Positions 1 through 7,409 of a stretch of 20,000 nucleotides of DNA are shown here, one piece after another (position 1 is the stretch's first letter; each line of letters begins with the position of its first letter). Source of the stretch: Letharia columbiana (taxonomy: Eukaryota; Ascomycota; Lecanoromycetes; Lecanorales; Parmeliaceae); NCBI RefSeq assembly GCF_014066305.1, contig NW_023501062.1, forward strand, positions 1 through 20,000, in the 5' to 3' direction. The position numbers and the translations under genes are program-made. Below the pieces are notes generated by a model. It was not told where the DNA came from. It ran no database searches and saw only the letters and a program-made list of their open reading frames with translations.

Positions 1-525
1 ATTAAGAATAAGAGATAAGTTTTCTTTAAGAGAAGAAAAGTTATTTAAAAAGGTAAGGGGAATTAAGTAGTTTTTATAGCGGTTCTTTCTTTTTAAAAAA
101 AGATCCTTTCTTTAAAAAAGTGATAGAAGAAAAAAATTTCTTAATATAAAAATAGTATTTTTAGTATAAAAAATAATGAGGATAATAGTTAAAGAATATA
201 GAAAAGTTATATATTATTATTAATTATTAAGAATACTATATATAAAAGCATATATATACTTCTAGAAAGAAGTTTTATGAAGAAGTAAAAGATATTTCTT
301 AATTCTAATTATAATTGATTGATTAAGTTAAAGCTATAAACGTTCTCGAAGAAAGAAAGAAAAGCGATATGCTAAGCACGCTAGTAAGGTTTCTCACTCT
401 CGAAGAAAGAAAAGAAAGCGATATGTCAAGCACGCTAGTAAGGTTTCTTACGCTATATCGAGAATGTAATATTATCTAATTAGTTAGCTACTTAACTAAT
501 TACTTAATTTAATACTCTATAAGAA
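1..525. repeat. AT-rich RIP-decayed DNA, no gene
   Basis: This stretch is very AT-rich with few CpA or TpG dinucleotides and no usable reading frame. It reads as the edge of a decayed repeat. The only internal structure I see is the 54-bp duplication at 345-452, annotated separately. RIP as the cause is inferred from dinucleotide bias, not computed. Confidence 0.6.
345..452. repeat. 54-bp tandem duplication
   Basis: Two adjacent copies (345-398 and 399-452) begin CTCGAAGAAAGAAA and contain AGCACGCTAGTAAGGTTTCT. They differ by a few substitutions, including GCTAAG versus GTCAAG. The block is bracketed by an inverted TTCTCGA/TCGAGAA pair near 343 and 468. It keeps several CpA sites, so it is less mutated than its surroundings. 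Function unknown. Confidence 0.8.
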
Positions 526-529
526 GAGA

Positions 530-1440
530 AGAAAGAGAAGAAACTATAATAGATAAATGTAGAGAATACTATAAAGAATTTAAGTAATAATAAGACTACT
601 ATTATTAAGAATATAGCTTAACTCTTTAAGATTTTACGTTATATTAATTATTTACTTAGTTAGCTACTTAGCTAGTTACTTAATTTAATACTCTATAAGA
701 GAAGAAGTAAGAGAAGAAATTATAATAGGGAAATGCGAAGAATACTACGAAGAATACTATAGAGAATATTACGAAGAAACTAAGCGGTAATAAGACTTTT
801 AATATTAAAAACACGACTCAGCTCTTTAGAATTCCACGTTATATACTCTCTACGATTTTATATTAAATTATTACTTAATAAGCGAAGAATACTATTATAA
901 CTTAGCTTATTATTTCTACTATATTAAAAAGTAAGTAAAGAAACTATAATAAATAAATATAAAGGATTTTACGGAGAATACTATAAAGAATATTACGGAG
1001 AAATTAAGCGGTAATAAAAATTTTAATACTAAAAATACGACTTAACTCTCTAAGATTTTATATTATATACTCTCTATGATTCTATATTAAATTATTACTT
1101 AGTAAGCGAAGAATATTACTATAACTTAGCTTATTATTCTTACTATATTAAAAAGTAAAAGAAGAAACTATAATAAATAAATATAGAGAATATTACGAAG
1201 AATACTATAAAGAATATTATAGAGAAATTAAGTAGTAATAAGATTATTATTATTAAGAATACGACTTAGCTCTTTAAGATTTCATATTATATACTCTTTA
1301 CGATTCTATATTAAATTATTACTTAATAAGCGAAGAATATTACTATAACTTAGTCTATTATTTCTAATATAGTATATTACTATAATAACGTTATAAGAGA
1401 AGAATCTACTATAATAATTATAGTTAATTAAATCTCTATA
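530..1440. repeat. Four-copy ~200-224-bp tandem array
   Basis: The anchor CTCTTTAAGATTT (with variants) recurs near 622, 822, 1046 and 1270, giving periods of about 200, 224 and 224 bp. Each unit also carries a run like GAGAATACTATAAAGAATATTA, GCGGTAATAA, and AAATTATTACTTAATAAGCG. The second copy (about 785-845) is the least mutated. A fifth copy sits inverted at about 9560-9750. The array most likely belongs to an end or subterminal part of a transposable element; which class is unknown. Confidence 0.7.
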
Positions 1441-1545
1441 GAAGAAATATCGAACGATATATATTTAAACGAATTGAAACTATTCGATATTTACAGTTAT
1501 TTCATTATTCGAAAAATTTTACTACGATAGAAGATATTATGAGAT
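1250..1545 (+). repeat. Left arm of distant inverted repeat
   Basis: Read forward, this segment matches the reverse complement of about 9410-9750. Shared landmarks in the same order are AAGAATACGACTTAGCTC, AATTATTACTTAATAAGCGA, AAGAGAAGAATCTA, CTCTATAGAAGAAATATCGA and TTATTCGAAA.ATTTTACTA. The differences are mainly C/T and G/A, as RIP would give. The two copies face each other across about 7.9 kb that includes both genes. Confidence 0.8.
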
Positions 1546-1639
1546 TCACATTACTAATTAACATATTATCTTTATTTCTTTTCGATATTTCGATACTTCT
1601 TACTATAGAATTAATTCTCTATACTCGATATATCTTTCT

Positions 1640-1884
1640 AATTAAATGTCATGGTTTCAACCGGCATTCCTTCTCCAGACTTGCGCTAGGCTCCATTCGG
1701 GCTAGCTCCTTAGCGGCTTAATACTCTAATAACTTCGGCACACATGTTACTTAGCAACCTTTATATATAATAGTTAATATTCCATTCATATAACACCACT
1801 AATATCATTATTCGATATACGATTTATTTCCTAATATAATATTAACTATCCAACATAGCCGTAAGCTAAGCTATTATTACCTGC
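1640..1884. other. Short unmutated spacer, no feature recognised
   Basis: From about 1647 to 1760 the base composition becomes normal, with CpA and TpG sites present (for example GTCATGGTTTCAACC), before AT-rich sequence resumes briefly. A 60-codon open frame covers 1539-1721, but most of it lies in the AT-rich part and it has no recognisable similarity. I see no tRNA, promoter or gene. It may be unique host DNA between decayed repeats. Confidence 0.4.
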
Positions 1885-2298
1885 CTACTCCTACCTACCT
1901 ACCTACCCTGCCCTACGGAGATCTCTCGAATATCGACTACTCAATCGCCTTGTTGTGGAGGAGATATCCGGACGATTCCCTACCTGCCTGCCTGCCTGCC
2001 TGCCCTACCCTGCGGAGATCTCTCGAATATCGACTACTCAATCGCCTTGTTGTGGAGGAGATATCCGGACGATTCCCTACCTGCCTGCCTGCCTGCCCTG
2101 CCCTGCGGAGATCTCTCGAATATCGACTACTCAATCGCCTTGTTATGGAGGAGATATCCGGACGATTCCCTACCTGCCTGCCTGCCTGCCTGCCCTACCC
2201 TGCGGGGATCTCTCGAATATCGACTACTCAATCGCCTTATTATGGAGGAGATATTCAAACGATTCCCTACCTACCTGCCTACCTACCTGCCTCTACGA
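1885..2298. repeat. Minisatellite, ~97-bp unit with CCTG runs
   Basis: Four units are marked by GGAGATCTCTCGAATATCGA at 1917, 2014, 2107 and (as GGGGATC) 2204, giving periods of 97, 93 and 97 bp. A fifth, more diverged, half-unit follows. Each unit ends in a variable (CCTG)n stretch, which explains the length differences. All three forward frames stay open over several hundred bases, giving apparent proteins of 133-195 residues rich in Pro, Leu, Cys and Tyr. These are by-products of the stop-free repeat and not supported as genes. Confidence 0.9.
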
Positions 2299-2560
2299 GG
2301 AGATATTTCGACTATCTCTCGCTTATCTTACCTATTACCTGCCTGCATTAATGGAGAGATTCCCTGTCTGCCGGCCTACCCTATCTCTGCGGGGAGATAT
2401 TTCGACTATCTCTCGCTTGCCTTACCTGTTACCTGCCTGCATCAGTGGAGAGATTCCCTGTCTACCTGCCTACCTAGCCTCTGCGGGGAGATATTTCGAC
2501 TATCTCTCGCTTATCTTACCTATTACCTGCCTGTATCAGTGAAGAGATCTCGACTTGATC
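2299..2560. repeat. Minisatellite, 94-bp unit, related to its neighbour
   Basis: Three units start with GGAGATATTTCGACTATCTC at 2299, 2393 and 2487, an exact 94-bp period. Units contain TTACCT.TTACCTGCCTG and GAGAGATTCCCTGTCT. The opening GGAGAT...TCGACTA and the closing ATTCCCT...CCTGCC follow the same plan as the 97-bp family, so the two arrays probably derive from one ancestral unit. No coding role is supported. Confidence 0.88.
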
Positions 2561-2577
2561 CGTTATGGACTCGGATT

Positions 2578-2649
2578 AAGAAAAAAACCCTTTTTAAATT
2601 TTTTTTAAAAATTTAATTTTATTAGGCCAAAATAAAGGGCTTAAAAAAA

Positions 2650-2686
<37 letters not shown>

Positions 2687-2723
2687 AAAAAAAAAAAAAA
2701 TTTTTTTTTTATAAAAAAAAAAA

Positions 2724-2788
<65 letters not shown>

Positions 2789-2811
2789 TTAAAAAAAAAA
2801 AAAAAATAAAA

Positions 2812-2853
<42 letters not shown>

Positions 2854-2876
2854 AAAAAATATTAATTATTATTTTA
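2578..2876. repeat. Long A-rich homopolymer tract
   Basis: About 300 bp of almost pure A with occasional T, beginning with alternating A and T homopolymers and ending abruptly at normal sequence near 2878. It could be a poly(A) remnant, a slippage-expanded tract, or an unreliable assembly stretch. Nothing else is present. Confidence 0.85.
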
Positions 2877-2886
2877 ATCAGCTACT

Positions 2887-2947
2887 ACGCGTACAGCCCC
2901 TACTTAGTAAGCGTACAGCCCCTATCTACTAGGCGTACAGCCCCCCT
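2887..2947. repeat. 22-bp tandem repeat, three copies
   Basis: The motif GCGTACAGCCCC occurs at about 2888, 2910 and 2932, spaced 22 bp, with TACTTAGTA or TATCTACTA between. The third copy runs into the terminal inverted repeat of the next element, which itself seems to begin CAGCCCC. The array may have arisen by repeated duplication of the element's end. Confidence 0.8.
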
Positions 2948-2949
2948 AA

Positions 2950-3056
2950 TCCGGTTAGCGGCCGCGCGGAAGCTAACGGGCACTAACCGAAAATCGTAAA
3001 GAACCCGTATAAGCTAACGGATACTAACCGAAAATGGTAAAGAACCCGCATCTAGT
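2950..3056 (+). repeat. Left terminal inverted repeat arm
   Basis: It holds two direct copies of a ~37-nt motif beginning AGCTAACGG and ending AAAGAACCCG, starting at 2971 and 3012 (41-bp spacing). They differ at GC/AT after AACGG and at C/G before GTAAAG. Paired motifs inside a TIR could be transposase-binding sites; that role is inference. Confidence 0.85.
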
Positions 3057-3261
3057 GTCTTCGAGATTCTTGCGGAGATGCTTGGTGGTAGCAGGGCAAG
3101 CCTCCCCATCTCTCCCTGTAGATTTATAACATCGGACGGTTTCAATTCGTCGATTAGTGAGGTCTTGGCGATAGCTGATTGGCTGGCTACCCTCTCTGCT
3201 TGCTACTAAAAATACGCCCATCATACTCAAATGTCTACTACCTATCGGCCAGCTGATCTTC

Positions 3262-3648
3262 CTACATCTGAAACGTATTGAATATAGCCTCGTTACCCTG
3301 CATGTAGGCCTGTGTTGTACCACCTCGCTGTCCTCGTGTAGCACCACCTCGCTGTCCTCGTGTAGCACCACCTCGCTGTCCTCTTGTAGCCTGTCCAGCC
3401 TGCCCACCTCTTGTAGCCTGTCCAGCCTGCCCACCTCGCCGCCCTCCTCGTGTAATGCCTAGTCGTCGGGGTGGCTGCTGCAGCGGTCGCAAACCCCCCC
3501 GCTGTGACGCTTGCAGTGTAGAGGTAGGTGTAGAGGTAGGTGTAGGTATGCGCTCTGATCCTTGCCTATTGAGCGAGGGATGTAGGCGGGCGGTGGGGTG
3601 GGAGTTGGTTCTACTACCATATCCTACTGTGAAGGCATTCGGCAGAGA
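3262..3648 (-). pseudogene. Stop-free Arg/Gly-rich frame inside the TIR element
   Basis: On the minus strand, 128 codons run without a stop from the inner edge of the right TIR to a TAG at 3262. There is no ATG near the start. The frame begins with a Ser/Thr/Pro-rich part (PTPTSTPTSTL), then RRLGITRGGRRGGQAGQATR, then repeated ATRGQRGG units, and ends FNTFQM. RGG-type tails occur in nucleic-acid-binding proteins, so this could be the C-terminal exon left from a transposase. Another minus frame (3024-3434) is also open across the same repeats, which weakens the case. I do not recognise a family. Confidence 0.25.
3314..3440. repeat. 24-bp and 27-bp tandem repeats
   Basis: Three copies of a 24-bp unit containing CACCTCGCTGTCCTCGTGTA are followed by two copies of a 27-bp unit containing CCTGTCCAGCCTGCCCACCT. 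Both periods are multiples of three, so any frame that is open through one unit stays open. On the minus strand they encode the Gly/Arg-rich repeats. Confidence 0.85.
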
Positions 3649-3757
3649 CTAGATGCGGGTTCTTTACCATTTTCGGTTAGTATCCGTTAGCTTATACGGG
3701 TTCTTTACGATTTTCGGTTAGTGCCCGTTTAGGGCTTCCGCGCGAGCCGCTAAATTT
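3648..3757 (-). repeat. Right terminal inverted repeat arm
   Basis: Reverse complement of the left arm. It is perfect over 3648-3729, including both 37-nt motifs, then imperfect through CTTCCGCGCG and GCCGCTAA. Perfect identity over 82 bp suggests recent activity or gene-conversion homogenisation of the arms. Confidence 0.85.
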
Positions 3758-3909
3758 ATCCCGATTATGATTTTAGGGGCTGATAGGGAAAATGGGGGTG
3801 GAAACGAGTGATCTCCATATCAATACACGCCCGCACCACCCTGTGCGGCAAGACAACAGTCGACCTATCCAAGTTGCATTCAGCCATAAATTGCCCACAA
3901 AAAGCATCA

Positions 3910-3963
3910 ATGTCGGGAGACCTGAAGGCATCAGATGCCAAAGTCATATCGACTGAACCATTG
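3910..3963 (+). other. Probable first exon of the Nudix gene
   Basis: ATG at 3910 opens 18 codons ending in AKVISTEPL. From knowledge of Ysa1-type ADP-ribose pyrophosphatases, the fungal N-terminus typically contains a short V(L/I)ST.PL segment just before the first substrate-binding strand, so this is a plausible true start. A possible donor GTATCT follows at 3964 and a possible acceptor AG ends at 4008, giving a 45-bp intron. Reading straight on instead meets a stop at 3997. The splice sites are inferred. Downstream of them the expected conserved segment is not intact. Confidence 0.45.
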
Positions 3964-4008
3964 GTATCTTCAACCACAATTGTCCCGTGCCCCAGCTAAA
4001 GAGAGCAG

Positions 4009-4073
4009 ATAAAAAAAGATGCCCCCTAAAAAAAACCCCCTCTTTTAAACTAAATAAAAAAAAAATTCAAAAT

Positions 4074-4111
<38 letters not shown>

Positions 4112-4150
4112 TCTTTAATGAAAAACACGACCCCGCGGGCCGCCCCCCCC
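4009..4150. other. Homopolymer-rich stretch disrupting the Nudix N-terminus
   Basis: Here lie runs of A (up to 17), T (about 20) and C (9-10). Pieces resembling family sequence remain: GATAAAAAAAGATGCC could be a damaged DAKWC-like segment, and CGACCCCGCGGGCCGC would read DPAGR in another frame. The Trp-Glu-x-x-x-Arg region expected before TRP is missing. This may be a real deletion plus slippage expansion, or a low-quality assembly patch. Confidence 0.55.
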
Positions 4151-4706
4151 CTCTTCACACGGCCTAAAAACTCTCCGATTGATGGAGTTGGCATTGTAGC
4201 TATCCTACAAAAGCCATCAGGCCCTGAACTCCTATTGCAAAAGCAGTTTCGTCCTCCTATCAATAAAGTGGTTATTGAAGTGCCCGCAGGCCTTGTCGAT
4301 GAAGGAGAAACTGCAGAGGAGAGTGCGGTTCGGGAGTTGAGGGAGGAGACCGGGTATGTTGGAATCGCGGCGGAGGTCTCACCCGTTATGTTCAACGGTG
4401 AGTCTTAACCAGGTTTTCCCGACTTTGTAGAGGGGAAGATGTCTCAACCACAACTCGTTTTTAGACCCTGGGTTTTGCAATACGAACTTGAATATGGTCC
4501 ATGTCAATGTCGATATGTCGCTACAAGAAAATCAAAATCTTAAGCCCGAGCTGGAAGAGAACGAGTTCATCGAAGTCTTCTCGACCCCACTGAAGACGTT
4601 ATATGCCGAATGCAAACGTCTAGAGGCAGAGGGTTACGCCATAGATGCAAGGGTGGGAACGCTTGCTGAAGGTATTGAGGTTGCGAGGAGATGGAAGCTA
4701 CAGTGA
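4118..4706 (+). CDS. Nudix hydrolase, ADP-ribose pyrophosphatase (Ysa1/NUDT5 type)
   Basis: Two exons, 4118-4397 and 4465-4706, joined through a GAC codon, give about 173 residues from the first in-frame ATG. The Nudix box GX5EX7REUXEEXGU is complete: GLVDEGE, then seven residues, then RELREETGY. It is preceded by QKQFRPPINKVVIEVPAGL, typical of the subfamily that cleaves ADP-ribose and related ADP-sugars to AMP and ribose 5-phosphate with divalent metal. Exon 2 carries the NMVHVNV strand, the acidic ENEFIEVF segment and a C-terminal VDAR-like IDARV helix region. Yeast Ysa1 is about 231 residues, so roughly 40-60 N-terminal residues are absent. A likely first exon lies at 3910, but the link is broken by homopolymer sequence. 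The catalytic part looks intact; whether the whole gene works is uncertain. It probably acts in cytosol or mitochondria. ERG1 follows on the same strand 562 bp away. Confidence 0.85.
4398..4464 (+). other. Spliceosomal intron in the Nudix gene
   Basis: 67-bp intron with donor GTGAGT and acceptor TTTTTAG. Splicing joins ...MFN to DPGFCNTN in frame, and both sides read as one Nudix domain. A CTCAAC branch-like site lies at about 4442. Without splicing the frame ends at a TAA inside the intron (4406-4408). Confidence 0.88.
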
Positions 4707-5268
4707 TTATGACCTTTTGGTAAGATAACACGAGACCACAAATGTCGGCCGTGCCGGGTATCAGAATGGTGAGGTGGTGGACCATACGCCTAGCAAAAGC
4801 ATAGAAAAAGCCCTTCGTGGCGAGACAAATTTGTGATGAAGCTTTACACATGCACTTACCTTCAGATCCTCCAGAGATGCCATTGTTGACGGGGCATGCC
4901 TCTTGCTCTTTCGAACTAGGTATGCACCGTAACGCTCCAAGCGCAGAACAAGATTTTCAGAATCTTTGTAGCTCGAAAACGCTCTCCTCGCTCATGTACT
5001 GTATGTACTTTTACAATCCCATTGTTAGTGAGATTTTCAGTGTACGACGCATCGCGCGTGAATTATTTTCAAAATTCCCGCCGTAGTTATTGGAAGCCAA
5101 TAAGTTGTGGGTTCCCAAAGTCTTGGCGATCATTATCTTGGCGATCTAAGATCAAACTCTGGGCAATCAAATTCTTGGACAGAGACATCGCGAATCTTTA
5201 CCATCTCTTCCTCGGTTTTCAACAGCAATGCATCTTTGCTACACTCCTAGTCATTCAATTCTCCCTGT
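4707..5268. other. Intergenic: Nudix 3' end and ERG1 promoter
   Basis: Normal base composition without a recognisable gene. Two overlapping open frames (4817-5086 and 5022-5309) have no family features and look fortuitous. A 16-bp repeat, TCTTGGCGATCATTA then TCTTGGCGATCTAAG, lies near 5122-5152. The stretch must hold the Nudix polyadenylation signal and the ERG1 promoter, but I cannot identify a convincing TATA box or sterol-response site by eye. Confidence 0.6.
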
Positions 5269-6881
5269 ATGATCTCCCACCACCTCCAAGTCATGTCTCA
5301 TATACATGATACCCCCCCGCCATCCTCCCCAAGTCTGCCTACCTCGATTTCCTCTCCACCCTCACCTACAATCATCAAACCCACAGAGCTGTCACCAAAA
5401 ACTCTCCGTCGAATGCTCCACCACGAATCGGATGTCTTGATCGTCGGAGCTGGCATCCTCGGCACTGCCCTTGCCATCACGCTTGCCCGTCCCCCACACT
5501 CTCGCTCCGTGACCCTCCTCGAAAAATCTCTTAAAGAGCCCGATCGGATTGTCGGCGAACTTTTGCAACCTGGTGGTGTCTCTGCGTTGAAAGATCTAGG
5601 TCTAGAGGAGTGTTTAGAGGGGATTGATAGTGTGAGGGTCAAGGGGTATGAGGTCATATATTACGGGCAAGGGGTCGAGATTGGGTATCCGGGCAATACT
5701 GTTGGGAGCCAGAGGTCAGAGGGTGATGTGGCGGGAGGGAAGAACCTGAGACGGGAGGGAAGGAGTTTTCACCACGGCAGATTTATACGAAGATTAAGGG
5801 AATTGGCTATGAAAGAACAGAACGTATCGGTTGTGGAGAGCACAGTCACGGAGGTAGTCAAATGCGAGCACACAGGTCACATTCTGGGCGTGCAATGCCT
5901 GAACAGCTGCGGGAAAAACGTCTATTTCGGCCAATTGACTGTTCTAGCGGACGGGTATGCTAGCAAATTTCGGAAGCAGTATATCTCTCGGTCCGTCGTC
6001 AGCAAAAGTCGATTTTGGGGCTTGGAACTTATCGATGCTGTCTTGCCGAAACCACTGCATGGGCATGTGCTCCTCGGAGACGGCGCGCCAGTGCTGCTGT
6101 ACCAAATCGGATCAAGAGAAACAAGGGCTCTGGTTGATGTGCCCGAGGGTTTGGATACTGCCAGTACGAAGAACGGTGGCGTAAAGAGACATCTGAGAGA
6201 GGTGGTCTTGCCAAGCTTGCCAAAGTGCGTGAAGCCCTCGTTCGAGAGAGCACTGGACGAGGGCAAGCTGAGAAGTATGCCAAATTCGTTCCTGCCCCCG
6301 AGCGTCAACCGGTTTCCTGGTATGGTGATGCTAGGAGACGCTATGAACATGAGACATCCCCTGACTGGCGGCGGGATGACTGTCGCATTCAATGATGTGG
6401 TGCTGTTGAAGGAGTTATTGAGCCCAGAAGTGGTGCCGGATTTGGGGAACACTAAGCTTGTGTTAAAGCAGATGGAAAAGTTTCACTGGAGGAGAAAGGG
6501 TTTGACGAGTGTTATCAACATACTCGCACAGGCACTGTACTCTCTCTTTGCTGCAAATGGTATGTATGCGAGGCCTCGATGTTGATCAGCACTGATGTTA
6601 GTCTAGATCCTCAACTCAAGGCTCTGCAGCTGGGCTGTTTCCGTTACTTTCAATGCGGCGGCCAATGCGTCGATGGTCCAGTCGGACTGCTTGCCGGTAT
6701 TATTCGCCGGCCACTTCTGTTGTTCTACCACTTCTTCTCTGTCGCACTGCTCTCGATATGGCTAGTCCTCTCGGAATCGCCTTTGTACACAATGCCTCTG
6801 ACTCTAATATCGAGTGTCAGCATACTCTATAAGGCTTGTGTGGTGCTGTCTCCATTCGTTCTTTCGGAGCTCAAAAACTAG
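5269..6881 (+). CDS. ERG1: Squalene epoxidase (squalene monooxygenase)
   Basis: Catalyses the FAD- and NADPH-P450-reductase-dependent epoxidation of squalene to 2,3-oxidosqualene, an early committed step of ergosterol synthesis, at ER and lipid droplets; it is the target of allylamine antifungals. Exons 5269-6559 and 6607-6881 encode 521 residues. The dinucleotide-binding motif VIVGAGILG (GxGxxG at residues 60-65), an acidic E85 ending the second strand, RIVGELLQPGG (93-103), LADG (226-229) and GDAMNMRHPLTGGGMTVA (from 356) are the family's FAD-binding signatures. Exon 2 gives CFRYFQCGGQCVDGPVGLL and hydrophobic C-terminal helices (about 467-485 and the last 35 residues) for membrane attachment. 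Yeast Erg1 is 496 residues; the extra length is a Ser/Pro-rich leader (residues 15-40). ATG at 5293 has the better context (G at -3) and would give 513 residues. No lesions seen; expected functional. Confidence 0.96.
6560..6606 (+). other. Spliceosomal intron in ERG1
   Basis: 47-bp intron with donor GTATGT, a CACTGAT branch-like sequence and acceptor GTCTAG. Joining AAT-G to AT-CCT gives ...SLFAAN-DPQLKALQ, matching the conserved LFAA...LR.LQ.GCF.YF junction of Erg1 proteins. Without splicing the frame ends 24 bases later at TGA. Confidence 0.92.
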
Positions 6882-7409
6882 CACGAAAACGCATAAAGGA
6901 CACTGATTCGAAACTTCTCTAGTCGCTGGCCTGATGATGTACATACTGCATCCTACATCTGATAGTGGTACAGCGATAGCATTGTATACTATATTGAGCT
7001 TTCTTGCTTTACTCAGCACAAACAGAAACTGGTTGACGACCTACAGGATCGTTGTAGTCTGCTCTATTCCCTGCCAGGTTTTACTTCGGCATTCGAGGTC
7101 GAAAAATATCTTTCACGATGGTTCACATCCTGCAGGGGCCGAAGCCGAAACCCCTAAGAAAATGACCCTAGTGCGTGTCAACGAGAACCCCCGACAGATG
7201 GGCCCTTTTGGATAACCCGGCCAATTGAATTGGCTCTTGATGTGTTATGACTGGCATTCTCGTGATTGAGCGACACGTTGGAACCTCTTTTCAACTTCGT
7301 TGCACACGTCGAGAGATGAAAACTCTACCTAGCTTGACGAAGTGGTTTCTGTTGAATGCCAGCCCTCTTCTATGTTGAAATTCGGGTCCGTGCCTCTTGG
7401 CACCAAGGC
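6882..7409. other. Downstream flank of ERG1, no gene recognised
   Basis: Normal composition up to about 7410. An open frame of 93 codons (6934-7215, plus strand, from MMYILHPTSD) has no recognisable domain and may be chance. A nine-base inverted pair CTGGCATTC/GAATGCCAG lies near 7250 and 7356. The first part should be the ERG1 3' untranslated region. The sequence changes sharply to AT-rich DNA after GGCGCGCC at about 7411. Confidence 0.5.

Larger units (their letters stand above)
2937..3782. mobile_element. Non-autonomous DNA transposon with long TIRs
   Basis: Positions 2975-3056 are the exact reverse complement of 3648-3729 (82 bp). Imperfect pairing extends outward through TTAGCGGC and GCGCGGAAGC to CAGCCCC at the left end and GGGGCTG at the right end. 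Between the arms lie about 590 bp with tandem repeats and no recognisable transposase. Size, long TIRs and lack of an enzyme fit a deletion derivative or MITE-like element mobilised in trans. Long TIRs with internal direct repeats are known from Mutator-like elements, while a CAG...CTG terminus is seen in hAT elements. I cannot choose: no convincing target-site duplication was found. The element is not RIP-mutated, so it is recent, or too short or too divergent to trigger RIP. Confidence 0.8.

Noticed and set aside
345..452. CRISPR-like repeat
   Set aside because: Only two adjacent copies without spacers, in a fungal setting.
1539..1721. Hydrophobic 60-residue frame as a small membrane protein
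   Set aside because: Hydrophobicity follows from AT-rich codons (Leu, Ile, Phe); no conserved start context or neighbour supports it.
1650..1740. tRNA gene (GGTTTCAACC-like T-loop)
   Set aside because: No acceptor or anticodon stem could be paired around it.
1937..2134. Minus-strand Arg/Gly-rich frame as a gene
   Set aside because: It is two copies of the same minisatellite unit translated on the other strand.
1950..2616. Three overlapping forward open frames of 133-195 residues as protein genes
   Set aside because: They lie entirely in the 97/94-bp minisatellites, are open in all frames because the unit lacks stops, and have no domain-like features.
3024..3434. 136-residue minus frame with DSEVVLHE repeats
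   Set aside because: It runs into the left TIR and is another frame of the 24-bp and 27-bp tandem repeats.
2937..3782. 8-bp hAT target-site duplication around CAGCCCC...GGGGCTG
   Set aside because: Flanks (CTAGGCGTA on the left, ATAGGGAA on the right) do not match.
4817..5309. Two forward frames between Nudix and ERG1 as genes
   Set aside because: No recognisable motif, they overlap each other and the ERG1 start, and fit leader or promoter sequence.
5269..5320. Sterol regulatory element at TCTCCCACCACC
   Set aside because: It lies at the ERG1 start codon and only loosely resembles an SRE; no basis for a call.
5298..6452. Minus-strand and alternative-frame openings inside ERG1
   Set aside because: They are shadows of the ERG1 reading frame, which has all family motifs.
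6934..7215. 93-residue frame downstream of ERG1 as a gene
   Set aside because: No family features; likely 3' untranslated or intergenic sequence. It is mentioned only in the flank entry.
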